Positions 1 through 4,956 of a DNA stretch of 5,124 bases are shown in pieces. Below the pieces are notes generated by a model. The model was not told the origin of the DNA. It ran no database searches and worked only from the letters and a program-made list of their open reading frames with translations. Each line of letters begins with the position of its first letter. The first letter of the stretch is position 1. The position numbers and the translations under genes are program-made. Source of the stretch: a bacterium (GTDB lineage: Bacteria; Patescibacteriota; Patescibacteriia; Patescibacteriales; GWC2-42-12); assembly GCA_030655095.1 (NCBI GenBank), contig JAURWF010000024.1:1-5124 (forward strand), written 5' to 3'.

Positions 1-197
1 TGAAACCATGAAAAACCAAGATTCCCAGTTTTCGTTTTTAAGATATAAAAAGCTCTATAAATACCATCTGCACCCTTCAATCTAATTTCAAAACACCCAG
101 CAGCTTCTTACTTCATTAATTTAGTATCCGGCTCTCCAACACTTTCTTTTCGTGCCGGTTCGTAAAATACAACACTCAGCCATTTTTCTTTTTTCAC
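1..197 (-). pseudogene. Decayed HigB/Gp49-like (RelE-superfamily) toxin gene, cut by the window edge
   Basis: Seen: the minus strand from GTG (195-197) reads KEKWLSVVFYEPARKE, then SVGEPDTKLMK, an in-frame TAA (108-110), then EAAGCFEIRLKGADGIYRAF followed by YILKTKTG. Family knowledge: a VVFYE-type first strand, a GLxElRxK-type strand and an IYRxFY strand ending in an F-H-x-F-x-K-K motif are typical of phage-derived Gp49/HigB mRNA interferases, normally about 110 residues and paired with a HigA antitoxin. Three defects are visible. About 30 residues of the usual helical middle seem missing between ARKE and SVGEP. There is a nonsense codon at 108-110. The expected FHGF reads FSWF, which one extra A in the run at 11-15 would explain. 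No ribosome site precedes the GTG, and the same frame stays open upstream to about 245. An antitoxin, if any, lies off the left edge. The family call is fairly firm, and loss of function very likely. Confidence 0.72.
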
Positions 198-279
198 TAG
201 AATGGTATGTACCTTAAAAGGGACATTGTCAATGGGGAGGTAAGTTGTTCATAGATCAATGAAAAGGGGAGGAAAAGTA

Positions 280-293
280 GTGATTATAAGTAA
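280..293. repeat. 14-bp direct repeat, copy 1
   Basis: GTGATTATAAGTAA occurs here and again, exact and in the same orientation, at 2322-2335. The two copies bracket the regulator/secreted-protein operon with its terminator and control region. This copy overlaps the T-tract side of the operon terminator. It may be a chance AT-rich match or a trace of the operon having moved as a unit. Confidence 0.4.
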
Positions 294-321
294 AAATGGC
301 CATCGTTTTTAAGCGATGGCC
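292..321 (-). terminator. Rho-independent terminator of the regulator/secreted-protein operon
   Basis: Read on the minus strand, an 8-bp perfect GC-rich stem (GGCCATCG with CGATGGCC, at 298-305 and 314-321) with an 8-base loop is followed at once by ATTTTTA. It lies 70 bases past the stop codon of the secreted-protein gene and has the right polarity for it. No other minus-strand gene lies between. Confidence 0.85.
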
Positions 322-390
322 GGTTATAATTTCTTTGAGATTTAATTGCTCAGTTGGCTATCAAGCTAGTCTTTTAAAGTTAACCTAACG

Positions 391-1374
391 TTATTTAGCC
401 TTAGGCGATTCAATCTCAAAAGGAAACTTCATAATCTTATTTAAATAAGTGGCCACATTTTTTAGGCTTTTTGCCTGAAATCTTGTATCCATAAATCCAT
501 ATACCATTGCGGTGTTATCGCGATCAGCTTTTCCGCTAATATGTACTCGGCGGTCAATTTTAGCGGCCAAAACCTTCACATACTCTTCTTTCTTAAAACC
601 AATTTTAGTTGAAACACAATTTAAAGTACCTGCGGCAATATCAAATAAAGTTCCAAATTCTCCTCGTGAATAATTATCTATCATTTCTTCTCCGTCTGCA
701 CCGCGATAAGCATCAACCCATCTCTGGTCTTTTGCAAAAGATTCTTCTGTCATACATCCTGATTTAGCCAATGCCTCTTCTATAAGTTTATTATTTTGTT
801 CATCAACTTCTTTGATTTTTTGCTCTAGCTTAGATGGGGCATAGCTTTCTAAAACTGAAACAACATCATCGGCACAAGATCTTGATTCCATTTCTCCATA
901 ATCAAACAAATGAAGTGATTCATGAATAATTGCCGTTCTAATAGGTGCAATAATTTTTTGTTTTTCATCTGCATCAGTAGACTCAGAGTATCTAAATGAT
1001 GTGTCTATAAATGATGCAAAATAAAGTTCTGTGGCTTCGACCTTATTTTCATTATTGATATGAAAGTATCTTTTTTCTTCTTTTCCTTCTGGATTAACCC
1101 CAACGGATTGCGCCTCGTAGTTATATGTTAAGTCAGAAACGATGGAATTAAGTTCTCTTAAATCTACTGGTTTTGAACATGCCGACGAAGTATATGTTAG
1201 TTCTTTTCTATTCTTTAAAACAGAATCAAGCTCTGTTAACAAAGAAGCCTGTGATATATCTAAAAGTTTTTTAGATGTTCTTGAATAAAGGAATCCACCG
1301 TTGCCTTTATCCTGTCCTGCAAAAACATTAGAACTTAGCAACAATAAACTCGATAGTACTAGTAATGATTTCAT
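391..1374 (-). CDS. Secreted HExxH-motif protein, putative zinc metalloprotease of unknown family
   Basis: A 327-residue protein. Seen: a Sec signal peptide at residues 1-19 (two basic-start residues, a Leu/Ser-rich core, cleavage after VFA), then GQDKGNGG. The motif IIHESLH at about 149-155 fits the HExxH zinc-protease signature in its usual hydrophobic helix. Cysteines at about 66, 167, 207 and 253 could form two disulfides, fitting a periplasmic or external location. Family knowledge: exported proteins with a GNGG stretch after the signal peptide and a later HExxH-like helix are, from memory, recurrent in Bdellovibrio relatives but unnamed. The third zinc ligand is not obvious; Glu161 and Glu163 are candidates. 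The start is fixed by AAGGAG six bases upstream. It is the second gene of an operon, 12 bases after the regulator's stop. Export is well supported; enzymatic activity is inferred from one motif. Confidence 0.85.
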   Translation of the reverse strand: MKSLLVLSSLLLLSSNVFAGQDKGNGGFLYSRTSKKLLDISQASLLTELDSVLKNRKELTYTSSACSKPVDLRELNSIVSDLTYNYEAQSVGVNPEGKEEKRYFHINNENKVEATELYFASFIDTSFRYSESTDADEKQKIIAPIRTAIIHESLHLFDYGEMESRSCADDVVSVLESYAPSKLEQKIKEVDEQNNKLIEEALAKSGCMTEESFAKDQRWVDAYRGADGEEMIDNYSRGEFGTLFDIAAGTLNCVSTKIGFKKEEYVKVLAAKIDRRVHISGKADRDNTAMVYGFMDTRFQAKSLKNVATYLNKIMKFPFEIESPKAK

Positions 1375-1380
1375 AAAATT

Positions 1381-1386
1381 CTCCTT
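1381..1386 (-). promoter_or_regulatory. Ribosome binding site abutting the regulator stop codon
   Basis: AAGGAG on the minus strand directly follows the regulator's TAA (1387-1389), with a 6-base spacer (1375-1380) to the ATG of the secreted protein. A ribosome ending on the regulator would sit on this site, so the two genes are probably translationally coupled. It also fixes the downstream start codon. Confidence 0.85.
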
Positions 1387-2175
1387 TTAATTTAATTCGT
1401 TTTTTGAATCTGTTAGCGGAAAAAACTGAATGGCCAGCTGGTAAAGATCCGTCTTGTTACCATCTCTGAACAATCCTTCCATTTTCTGGCGGAATTCTCT
1501 AATAATGGTCTTGGCCTCCGTGAGCTTTTCAAGATCAATCGCGACCGTCGTCGAAGAGAAATCTCTAAACTCAACCTCTATTTCTTCCAATTTATTAATC
1601 CCCATCATAAGGGTTTCTTTATGTGACTCTTGCATGGCCTGGCATTTTACATCTTCAGTTGTTCTTACAGATGCATGGGCCCTTTTTAATTCTCCCATAT
1701 CATTTCTTTTTAACAGTCCACATGTCAGAAGATTGTTAACAACTACTTCTGCACGATTGGGAGTGATTTTTAACTTCTTTGAAATCTCAGCTATGTTTGC
1801 CTGAAAATCGACAATTTCATAAAGCTCAAGCACAGCAAAGTGCTCCCATTCAGCAAGTGCTTTATAATAAGATTCATCCAACATGAACCGTTCATCTAGA
1901 GAGCTAATCTCAATATCATCAATCGAAGTTTTTCTTCTGTACAAACTTTCCATAAAGAGCGTTTTATCTTTAGGTCCAAGCTTTAGGTTTTTCACAACGC
2001 TAGCTGAGTCCTTTAATGGAAGAGGACGGTTGCCCTTCATTACTTGGCTCAAAGTAGAAGGATGAACTCCTAAATCACGAGCATAAGCTCGTAGTGAGTA
2101 GTGTTCATTAGCTCTCTGTTTGCGAGAGAACTCTTCTTTGATTTTTGATAAATAGTAAGCGTCTTGTGTTTCCAT
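1387..2175 (-). CDS. TIGR02147 / DUF4423 family transcriptional regulator
   Basis: A 262-residue cytoplasmic DNA-binding regulator of a family typical of Bdellovibrio relatives and fibrobacters. Seen: an N-terminal helix-turn-helix at about 26-53 (YSLRAYARDLG, then HPSTLSQVMKGNRPLP). The family's central hallmark starts near 109 (EWEHFAVLELYEI) and leads into a second winged-helix-like part (about 125-160, ISKKLKITPNRAE). The C-terminal signature includes RDFSSTTVAID (about 204-214), a REFRQKM helix and YQLAIQFFPLTD near the end. Length matches the family. The start is the first ATG after an in-frame TGA upstream. No Shine-Dalgarno precedes it, and an extended -10 box ends 6 bases before it, suggesting a leaderless mRNA. 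It is first in an operon with the secreted protein, its most likely target along with its own promoter. The ligand or signal is unknown. Confidence 0.93.
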   Translation of the reverse strand: METQDAYYLSKIKEEFSRKQRANEHYSLRAYARDLGVHPSTLSQVMKGNRPLPLKDSASVVKNLKLGPKDKTLFMESLYRRKTSIDDIEISSLDERFMLDESYYKALAEWEHFAVLELYEIVDFQANIAEISKKLKITPNRAEVVVNNLLTCGLLKRNDMGELKRAHASVRTTEDVKCQAMQESHKETLMMGINKLEEIEVEFRDFSSTTVAIDLEKLTEAKTIIREFRQKMEGLFRDGNKTDLYQLAIQFFPLTDSKNELN

Positions 2176-2181
2176 GAAACG

Positions 2182-2190
2182 TTTATAACA
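2182..2190 (-). promoter_or_regulatory. Putative extended -10 promoter giving a leaderless regulator mRNA
   Basis: On the minus strand TGT-TATAAA matches the TGn-extended -10 pattern, and only CGTTTC separates it from the ATG at 2175. Transcription would start at or next to the ATG, consistent with the missing ribosome site. No good -35 lies 17 bases upstream, as is common for extended -10 promoters. An alternative is TTGATA (2231-2236) with TATCTA (2208-2213), spacer 17. That -10 is poor, and the resulting leader would still lack a ribosome site. Confidence 0.45.
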
Positions 2191-2196
2191 TGAATT

Positions 2197-2236
2197 TTGA
2201 TACAGAGTAGATACAGCTGTACATAAAGTGTATCAA
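2197..2236. promoter_or_regulatory. Nested palindrome, candidate operator for the TIGR02147 regulator
   Basis: An outer inverted repeat TTGATACA (2197-2204) / TGTATCAA (2229-2236) and an inner perfect palindrome TACAGCTGTA (2212-2221) share exactly the same centre, between 2216 and 2217. Related half-sites recur: GATACAG twice 11 bp apart (2199, 2210), and TGTACA at 2218 and again at 2243. The array lies 22-61 bases upstream of the regulator start and covers both promoter options. Autoregulation is inferred from position and symmetry. Confidence 0.55.
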
Positions 2237-2303
2237 GGGCAGTGTACATGAACTTTTTATACGATTTTCCAATGGAGTATGACCGAAAAGATGCCGCCTA
2301 GAT

Positions 2304-2496
2304 TTAGGTACTACGTTTTTTGTGATTATAAGTAATGGTTCGTACGGGCCCCATTTCCATGAATCCTTCGCTCATCGATCCAAGACTCCTAATTTCGAGG
2401 TTTAACCTTCCTAGACTCAATTTTGAGTGCTTAGACAAAGAGAAAGCCAACAAAGGTCACCTCAAAGCCATTATTTATAAATACAAAAATGTATAA
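2304..2496. other. Intergenic block with two overlapping antisense ~50-codon open frames
   Basis: This stretch is richer in G+C than its surroundings. On the plus strand, ATG 2335 to TAA 2494-2496 encodes 53 residues (MVRTGPISMNPSLIDPRLLI onward, ending YKYKNV). On the minus strand, the frame open from 2456 down to TAA 2304-2306 encodes about 50 residues (including LGSMSEGFMEMGPVRT and ending HKKRST). Neither has a ribosome site. The minus frame has the more gene-like mix of codons starting with G or A, so it could be the 3' end of a decayed gene. Neither product is recognised, and both may be non-coding. The second 14-bp direct repeat lies inside this block. Confidence 0.3.
2322..2335. repeat. 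14-bp direct repeat, copy 2
   Basis: Exact second copy of GTGATTATAAGTAA, matching 280-293 in the same orientation about 2.04 kb away, on the far side of the regulator operon and its control region. Confidence 0.4.
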
Positions 2497-2529
2497 TAAA
2501 TACAATTCAAGCTTGAAACTTATTTTATA

Positions 2530-2538
2530 TGCTATAAA
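2530..2538 (+). promoter_or_regulatory. Likely original promoter of the gene at 2920 (extended -10)
   Basis: TGC-TATAAA is a good extended -10. Its expected transcription start is about 2544-2546, inside the first copy of the 8-bp target duplication. Removing the inserted element and one duplication copy in thought leaves a leader of roughly 25 bases containing the AGAGAGGA ribosome site of the 2920 gene. A TTGAAA at 2513-2518 is only 14 bases upstream, too close to be a normal -35. The 12-bp palindrome TTCAAGCTTGAA (2506-2517) just upstream could be an operator. Confidence 0.45.
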
Positions 2539-2541
2539 CGG

Positions 2542-2549
2542 GAAAATTT
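2542..2549. repeat. Target-site duplication, left copy
   Basis: GAAAATTT directly abuts the left terminal inverted repeat. The identical 8-mer abuts the right one at 2891-2898. Eight bases is a usual duplication length for several IS families. Confidence 0.85.
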
Positions 2550-2573
2550 GTTAGTGTCCCGATTCATGTGGGA
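2550..2573 (+). repeat. Terminal inverted repeat, transposase 3' end
   Basis: This 24-bp repeat starts GTTAGTGT and ends TGTGGGA. It matches the other end at 20/24 positions, with mismatches at positions 9, 13, 16 and 17. Confidence 0.85.
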
Positions 2574-2779
2574 AATATCCCAACATTCTCCATTTTAAAA
2601 TTCCCCGTAATAATTATTTTCTGATTCCAAACCTCGTCCCAGCCTTTTTTATCAAGCGTAAATCTCAGCAACATTCTAGCAAGTCTTTCAGCCCCAGCCT
2701 CACTCCAGTTATGAGTAATTCTTTTAAAGCGCCTCGCAAGTTCTCTCATTACTCTTTCTATTAACGACGTCGTTCTTTT
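2564..2779 (-). pseudogene. Transposase C-terminal remnant
   Basis: About 71 codons survive. Counting from after the stop TAA at 2780-2782, the frame reads KRTTSLIERVMRELARRFKR, then ITHNWSEAGAERLARMLL, and ends in GNFKMENVGIFPT. Family knowledge: an R-T/S-x-x-I/V-E-R block with a basic helix, followed by a WSxxGA motif, is typical of the C-terminus of several DDE transposases, with ISLre2- and ISKra4-type enzymes the closest from memory. The ATG at 2747-2749 is internal and has no ribosome site, so this is not a small gene. The in-frame TAA behind an A6 run at 2776-2781 marks either the deletion junction or a frameshift. The catalytic Asp residues lie in the missing part. Confidence 0.7.
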
Positions 2780-2866
2780 TTAAGCCGTGTAATTGCTACA
2801 GGGCCGTCTTGTGAATTTTTCTAGACCTGCTAAATTGATTTCATTAACAACAATACAGTTATGTGA

Positions 2867-2890
2867 TCCCACACAAAACGGTACACTAAC
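2867..2890 (-). repeat. Terminal inverted repeat, transposase 5' end
   Basis: The minus-strand sequence from 2890 begins GTTAGTGTACCG and ends TGTGGGA. It is the partner of 2550-2573. Confidence 0.85.
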
Positions 2891-2898
2891 GAAAATTT
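2891..2898. repeat. Target-site duplication, right copy
   Basis: GAAAATTT follows the right inverted repeat with no gap and is identical to 2542-2549. The perfect match suggests the insertion is not very old, or that this short stretch is conserved by chance. Confidence 0.85.
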
Positions 2899-2919
2899 AA
2901 AAACAGAAAGAGAGGATTT

Positions 2920-3549
2920 ATGAAAAAATTATTTGGTGTATTACTTTTATTGTTTTCAATTAATATTTATGCTTCGATTGAAAATCTAGTTCTTACAGAT
3001 GTTCAAAAAAACCATTTTAATAATCTAATAGAGAAAAATGTTGATCCTAATTTTCAAGAAATTGCGAAGTCTTTAATTACGAGATCTAAAGTTATAGATG
3101 TGAAGATTGTTCAAAACAGAGTTGTTATTGAGATTGATACTTCTGGTATGACGTTTAAAGTTGAAGTTAATAATGGAAACGATTCTTACAAAAAAACTAA
3201 AGCATTTCAAAAAATTTCAAAAATTCCATTTCCTAGAACTGAAGATATAGTCTTTTCTGAATCAAAAAATTATGCCTATCCTACTGGGGATTACCGTGCG
3301 TTCATGCGCAACTATGGACTTTCAACTACAGCAGGAGATGCTCTACACATTAATCAAATTAGTTTATATTTTATGAAAATTGAACACAAGCCATTATTTG
3401 GACCTAAGCAAAGAGTTTTAATAAAAATCTTTTTAAATGAAAGTGGAAATAGTTTTGACGGTGAAGAAAGATTTGGCTGGAATGCATGTGACGAATCTGC
3501 TTGTTGGGGTTCATATAACACAATAGTAGAGTTAGTTCATAGTAAGTAA
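2920..3549 (+). CDS. Exported protein of unknown function
   Basis: A 209-residue protein that I do not recognise. Seen: a signal peptide at 1-19 (MKKLFGVLLLLFSINIYA, then a serine), no lipobox and no later membrane segment. The mature part is mixed alpha/beta, with short alternating strands (VKIVQNRVVIEIDT near 61-74; RVLIKIFLNES near 165-175). Near the C-terminus lies FGWNACDESACWGS, with Cys190 and Cys195 five apart: a possible disulfide or, less likely, a metal site. The start is supported by AGAGAGGA (2909-2916), with a slightly tight spacing, and by the signal peptide. It is a single-gene unit: an IS remnant lies directly upstream in its leader, and a strong terminator begins 23 bases after the stop. 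Whether it is still well expressed depends on read-through of the element from the promoter at 2530. Confidence 0.8.
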   Translation: MKKLFGVLLLLFSINIYASIENLVLTDVQKNHFNNLIEKNVDPNFQEIAKSLITRSKVIDVKIVQNRVVIEIDTSGMTFKVEVNNGNDSYKKTKAFQKISKIPFPRTEDIVFSESKNYAYPTGDYRAFMRNYGLSTTAGDALHINQISLYFMKIEHKPLFGPKQRVLIKIFLNESGNSFDGEERFGWNACDESACWGSYNTIVELVHSK

Positions 3550-3572
3550 TAAGAATCTAATTTTCTGATCAA

Positions 3573-3608
3573 TTGAAGAGACCTTGAAGTGGGTCTCTTC
3601 AACATTTT
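3573..3608 (+). terminator. Rho-independent terminator of the 2920 gene
   Basis: An 11-bp perfect stem (TTGAAGAGACC at 3573-3583 with GGTCTCTTCAA at 3592-3602) has an 8-base loop and is followed by CATTTT. The stem is strong and the T-tract modest. It begins 23 bases after the stop codon. Confidence 0.78.
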
Positions 3609-3610
3609 AA

Positions 3611-3706
3611 GAGCCCCCGAAATTTGTTGAAGATAAGCTCATCGAATTTACCAGGTCAAAGCCAGTCATTAAAAGGCTTGTCGAAATTAATGACTTGGCG
3701 AAATAA
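3611..3706 (+). pseudogene. Short coding-like relic, 3' end of a lost gene
   Basis: The frame after TAA 3608-3610 is open for 31 codons and ends in TAA (3704-3706). It reads in part KFVEDKLIEFTRSKPVIKRL, ending in EINDLAK. The residue mix is protein-like and helical, but there is no start codon or ribosome site. The frame begins right behind the previous gene's terminator. With an orphan terminator 60 bases downstream, it may be the tail of a gene whose front has been deleted. The family is not recognised and the call is tentative. Confidence 0.35.
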
Positions 3707-3766
3707 AATTTAATTTCACTAGAAATCGAAACAAAGCTCACATTAAAATGCATAGACTAACGATAT

Positions 3767-3790
3767 AAAGGCTTCTTTGGAAGCCTTTTT
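3767..3790 (+). terminator. Orphan rho-independent terminator
   Basis: A 9-bp perfect stem (AAAGGCTTC 3767-3775 / GAAGCCTTT 3780-3788) has a TTTG tetraloop and a run of five Ts (3786-3790) overlapping the stem end. It is a textbook terminator, but no intact plus-strand gene lies between it and the terminator at 3573. It may have served the relic at 3611-3706 or an unseen small RNA. Confidence 0.75.
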
Positions 3791-3899
3791 CATTTCCTGT
3801 GATCAATTGCGAAGACTTCCAGTACTAAATTCTAAAAATGAGGAATTTCAAGCGTTAGGATTGAAATGAAAGCAGCTGCCTCGAAATCGGTATCTTTAA

Positions 3900-3923
3900 A
3901 TCATTGAATCATTGAATCATTGA
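3900..3923. repeat. Three-copy 8-bp tandem repeat
   Basis: ATCATTGA is repeated three times without change. Each copy shifts the frame by two, so a change in copy number would alter any reading frame crossing it. No intact gene crosses it now. Confidence 0.9.
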
Positions 3924-4048
3924 AGGAACCTTATTAATGATTTAGCACAACTCAAAGTTTAATCGATAAAAATTATAATGAGTTCAATAGAAATTTAAAT
4001 GAGTATGTTAAAAGAATTACACGAAATTAGTCCCATCGTCTTAAGTAA

Positions 4049-4174
4049 CTAGCCACCAGCACCGTCGTCACTCATCTTAGAACTACGAGTTTGAAATTCA
4101 TTCCCAGGCGCTAAAAAATTACCAAGCTCGTAATTGCCACCTCTCTTAAAGGCCTGCTTTTCTACAATCCTGAT
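4049..4174 (-). pseudogene. Coding-like minus-strand relic, possible gene 3' end
   Basis: Below a TGA at 4175-4177, the minus strand is open for 41 codons to TAG (4049-4051). It includes EKQAFKRGGNYELGNFLAPG and ends SSKMSDDGAGG. The Gly-rich polar tail looks like a real C-terminus. Other frames just upstream also look coding-like (for example VKGYFIFESGL before a TAG), which suggests frameshifts. No start or ribosome site is seen, and the family is not recognised. Confidence 0.33.
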
Positions 4175-4265
4175 TCAAAAATGAAATATCCTTTAACTCC
4201 AAGGTTAGATTAGTTAGAGGCTAGCTATTTTTAATGTATGTTCGCCTGATGAATAAGCCAAAAAT

Positions 4266-4270
4266 GGAGG
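4266..4270 (+). promoter_or_regulatory. Ribosome binding site that fixes a GTG start
   Basis: GGAGG lies 5 bases before GTG 4276-4278. The upstream in-frame ATGs (4234, 4249, 4264) have no comparable site, and starting there would put charged residues ahead of a normal lipoprotein signal. Confidence 0.85.
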
Positions 4271-4275
4271 CATTA

Positions 4276-4956
4276 GTGAAAAGTTTATTATTTAGTATCG
4301 TTATTATTTCTTTATGTAGTTGTGGTCGCTCTTCTAAGTTAGACGTCCCAGAACAATCCGGACAAAATCAGCTAGCTAGTCAAAACTCAGAGCAATTAAC
4401 ATTGCCTAAATTAAATTTGCACAGAGTGATTACTATAGATAGTGACGTTTCAACTTTTTACGAAGGCATGACTATAAACTCAAAAAAGGAAGGAACTGTT
4501 TTAGGAGATAATGCTTTTTTTATTATGATTAATGAAAATGCATATCCTTCTTATAGTGAAATTAATTTAAATTTTTACAATAAAACAAAAGTCAGTAATG
4601 TCTTTTATTTTGATGCAAAAAAAATATCTTTACCTCTTGCTGATCTGACCAAAGAGCATCTGCTTAAATTAAGTATGGGTGAAGTAACAGATTTCTTTAA
4701 AAATGGATTTATTTGGGGAAAACGTAATTTAGACAATCCCGAAAATGATATGTTAAATAAGGCTTATGTCATTAGGACTGAAGAAATGCAAGTTAGAGAA
4801 AATATAGAATTTACATCGCATTCTACATATTTAATTTGGATTGAATGCCAAGGGAATATAAAGGCCATTGATGATCATGTGTATTCATGTAGCAAATATA
4901 ATCTCAAGTTTCATTATAAATTATTGGATTATTCTTTGACGTCTAATAAAGTTTAA
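4276..4956 (+). CDS. Lipoprotein of unknown function (GTG start)
   Basis: A 226-residue protein from GTG 4276, not recognised as any family. Seen: a compact lipoprotein signal, MKSLLFSIVIISLCSC, in which LCSC is an acceptable lipobox and Cys16 would carry the lipid. Residue +2 is Gly, with no Asp retention signal, so outer-membrane placement is likely. A flexible polar linker follows (about 17-42, Ser/Gln/Asn-rich), then a folded part of mixed strands and helices. Cys191 and Cys205 near the C-terminus could pair. An ATG at 4234 would give 240 residues but has no ribosome site. The gene stands alone, facing rpsO, with 33 bases between its stop and the rpsO terminator, which could also stop its transcript. 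No confident promoter is visible upstream. Confidence 0.8.
   Translation: MKSLLFSIVIISLCSCGRSSKLDVPEQSGQNQLASQNSEQLTLPKLNLHRVITIDSDVSTFYEGMTINSKKEGTVLGDNAFFIMINENAYPSYSEINLNFYNKTKVSNVFYFDAKKISLPLADLTKEHLLKLSMGEVTDFFKNGFIWGKRNLDNPENDMLNKAYVIRTEEMQVRENIEFTSHSTYLIWIECQGNIKAIDDHVYSCSKYNLKFHYKLLDYSLTSNKV

Larger units (their letters stand above)
2550..2890 (-). mobile_element. Internally deleted insertion sequence (341 bp, MITE-like)
   Basis: Both ends are present: GTTAGTGTCCCG at 2550 reading inward, and GTTAGTGTACCG on the minus strand from 2890 reading inward. The inverted repeats match at 20 of 24 positions and are flanked by the perfect direct repeat GAAAATTT. The inside keeps only the 3' end of a transposase on the minus strand, whose stop codon (2564-2566) falls inside the left repeat, a common IS arrangement. 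The rest of the transposase is gone, so the element cannot move by itself but could be mobilised by a full-length relative. Family is uncertain: the transposase tail recalls ISLre2/ISKra4-type enzymes, while an 8-bp duplication also suits IS256 and ISL3. It lies 21 bases beyond the right duplication from the ATG at 2920, inside that gene's leader. Confidence 0.85.
3791..4233. other. Gene-free stretch with coding-like scraps
   Basis: No intact gene, tRNA or clear promoter is visible. On the plus strand, a frame open from 3756 to a TGA at 3867-3869 ends SKNEEFQALGLK, and one from 3941 to a TAG at 4028-4030 reads LIDKNYNEFNRNLNEYVKRI and ends TRN. Both lack starts and ribosome sites and are separated by the tandem repeat. 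A minus-strand scrap is listed separately. The picture fits old genes broken by small changes, but each scrap alone could be chance in AT-rich DNA. Confidence 0.4.

Noticed and set aside
8..85. Plus-strand 25-codon ATG frame at the left edge
   Set aside because: It is antisense to the HigB-like relic and has no ribosome site; the minus-strand reading matches a known family.
1454..1804. Plus-strand open frame of 116 codons antisense to the regulator
   Set aside because: It lies wholly inside the well-supported TIGR02147 gene on the other strand and has no recognisable protein features or ribosome site; it is a shadow frame.
1883..2065. Plus-strand open frame of 60 codons antisense to the regulator's N-terminal half
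   Set aside because: It overlaps the helix-turn-helix coding region and is best explained as a shadow frame.
2208..2236. Sigma-70-type promoter TTGATA-17-TATCTA for the regulator
   Set aside because: Spacing is ideal but the -10 matches only half the consensus and the leader has no ribosome site; it is mentioned only as an alternative to the extended -10 at 2182-2190.
2564..2749. Treating the 61-residue minus-strand frame as a small independent gene
   Set aside because: Its transposase-like content continues upstream of the ATG to 2779, it has no ribosome site and it lies within IS ends, so it is a remnant.
3550..4233. CRISPR array or tRNA in the gene-free stretch
   Set aside because: The only repeat is a three-copy 8-bp tandem without spacers, and no cloverleaf or TTCGA-type arm is visible.
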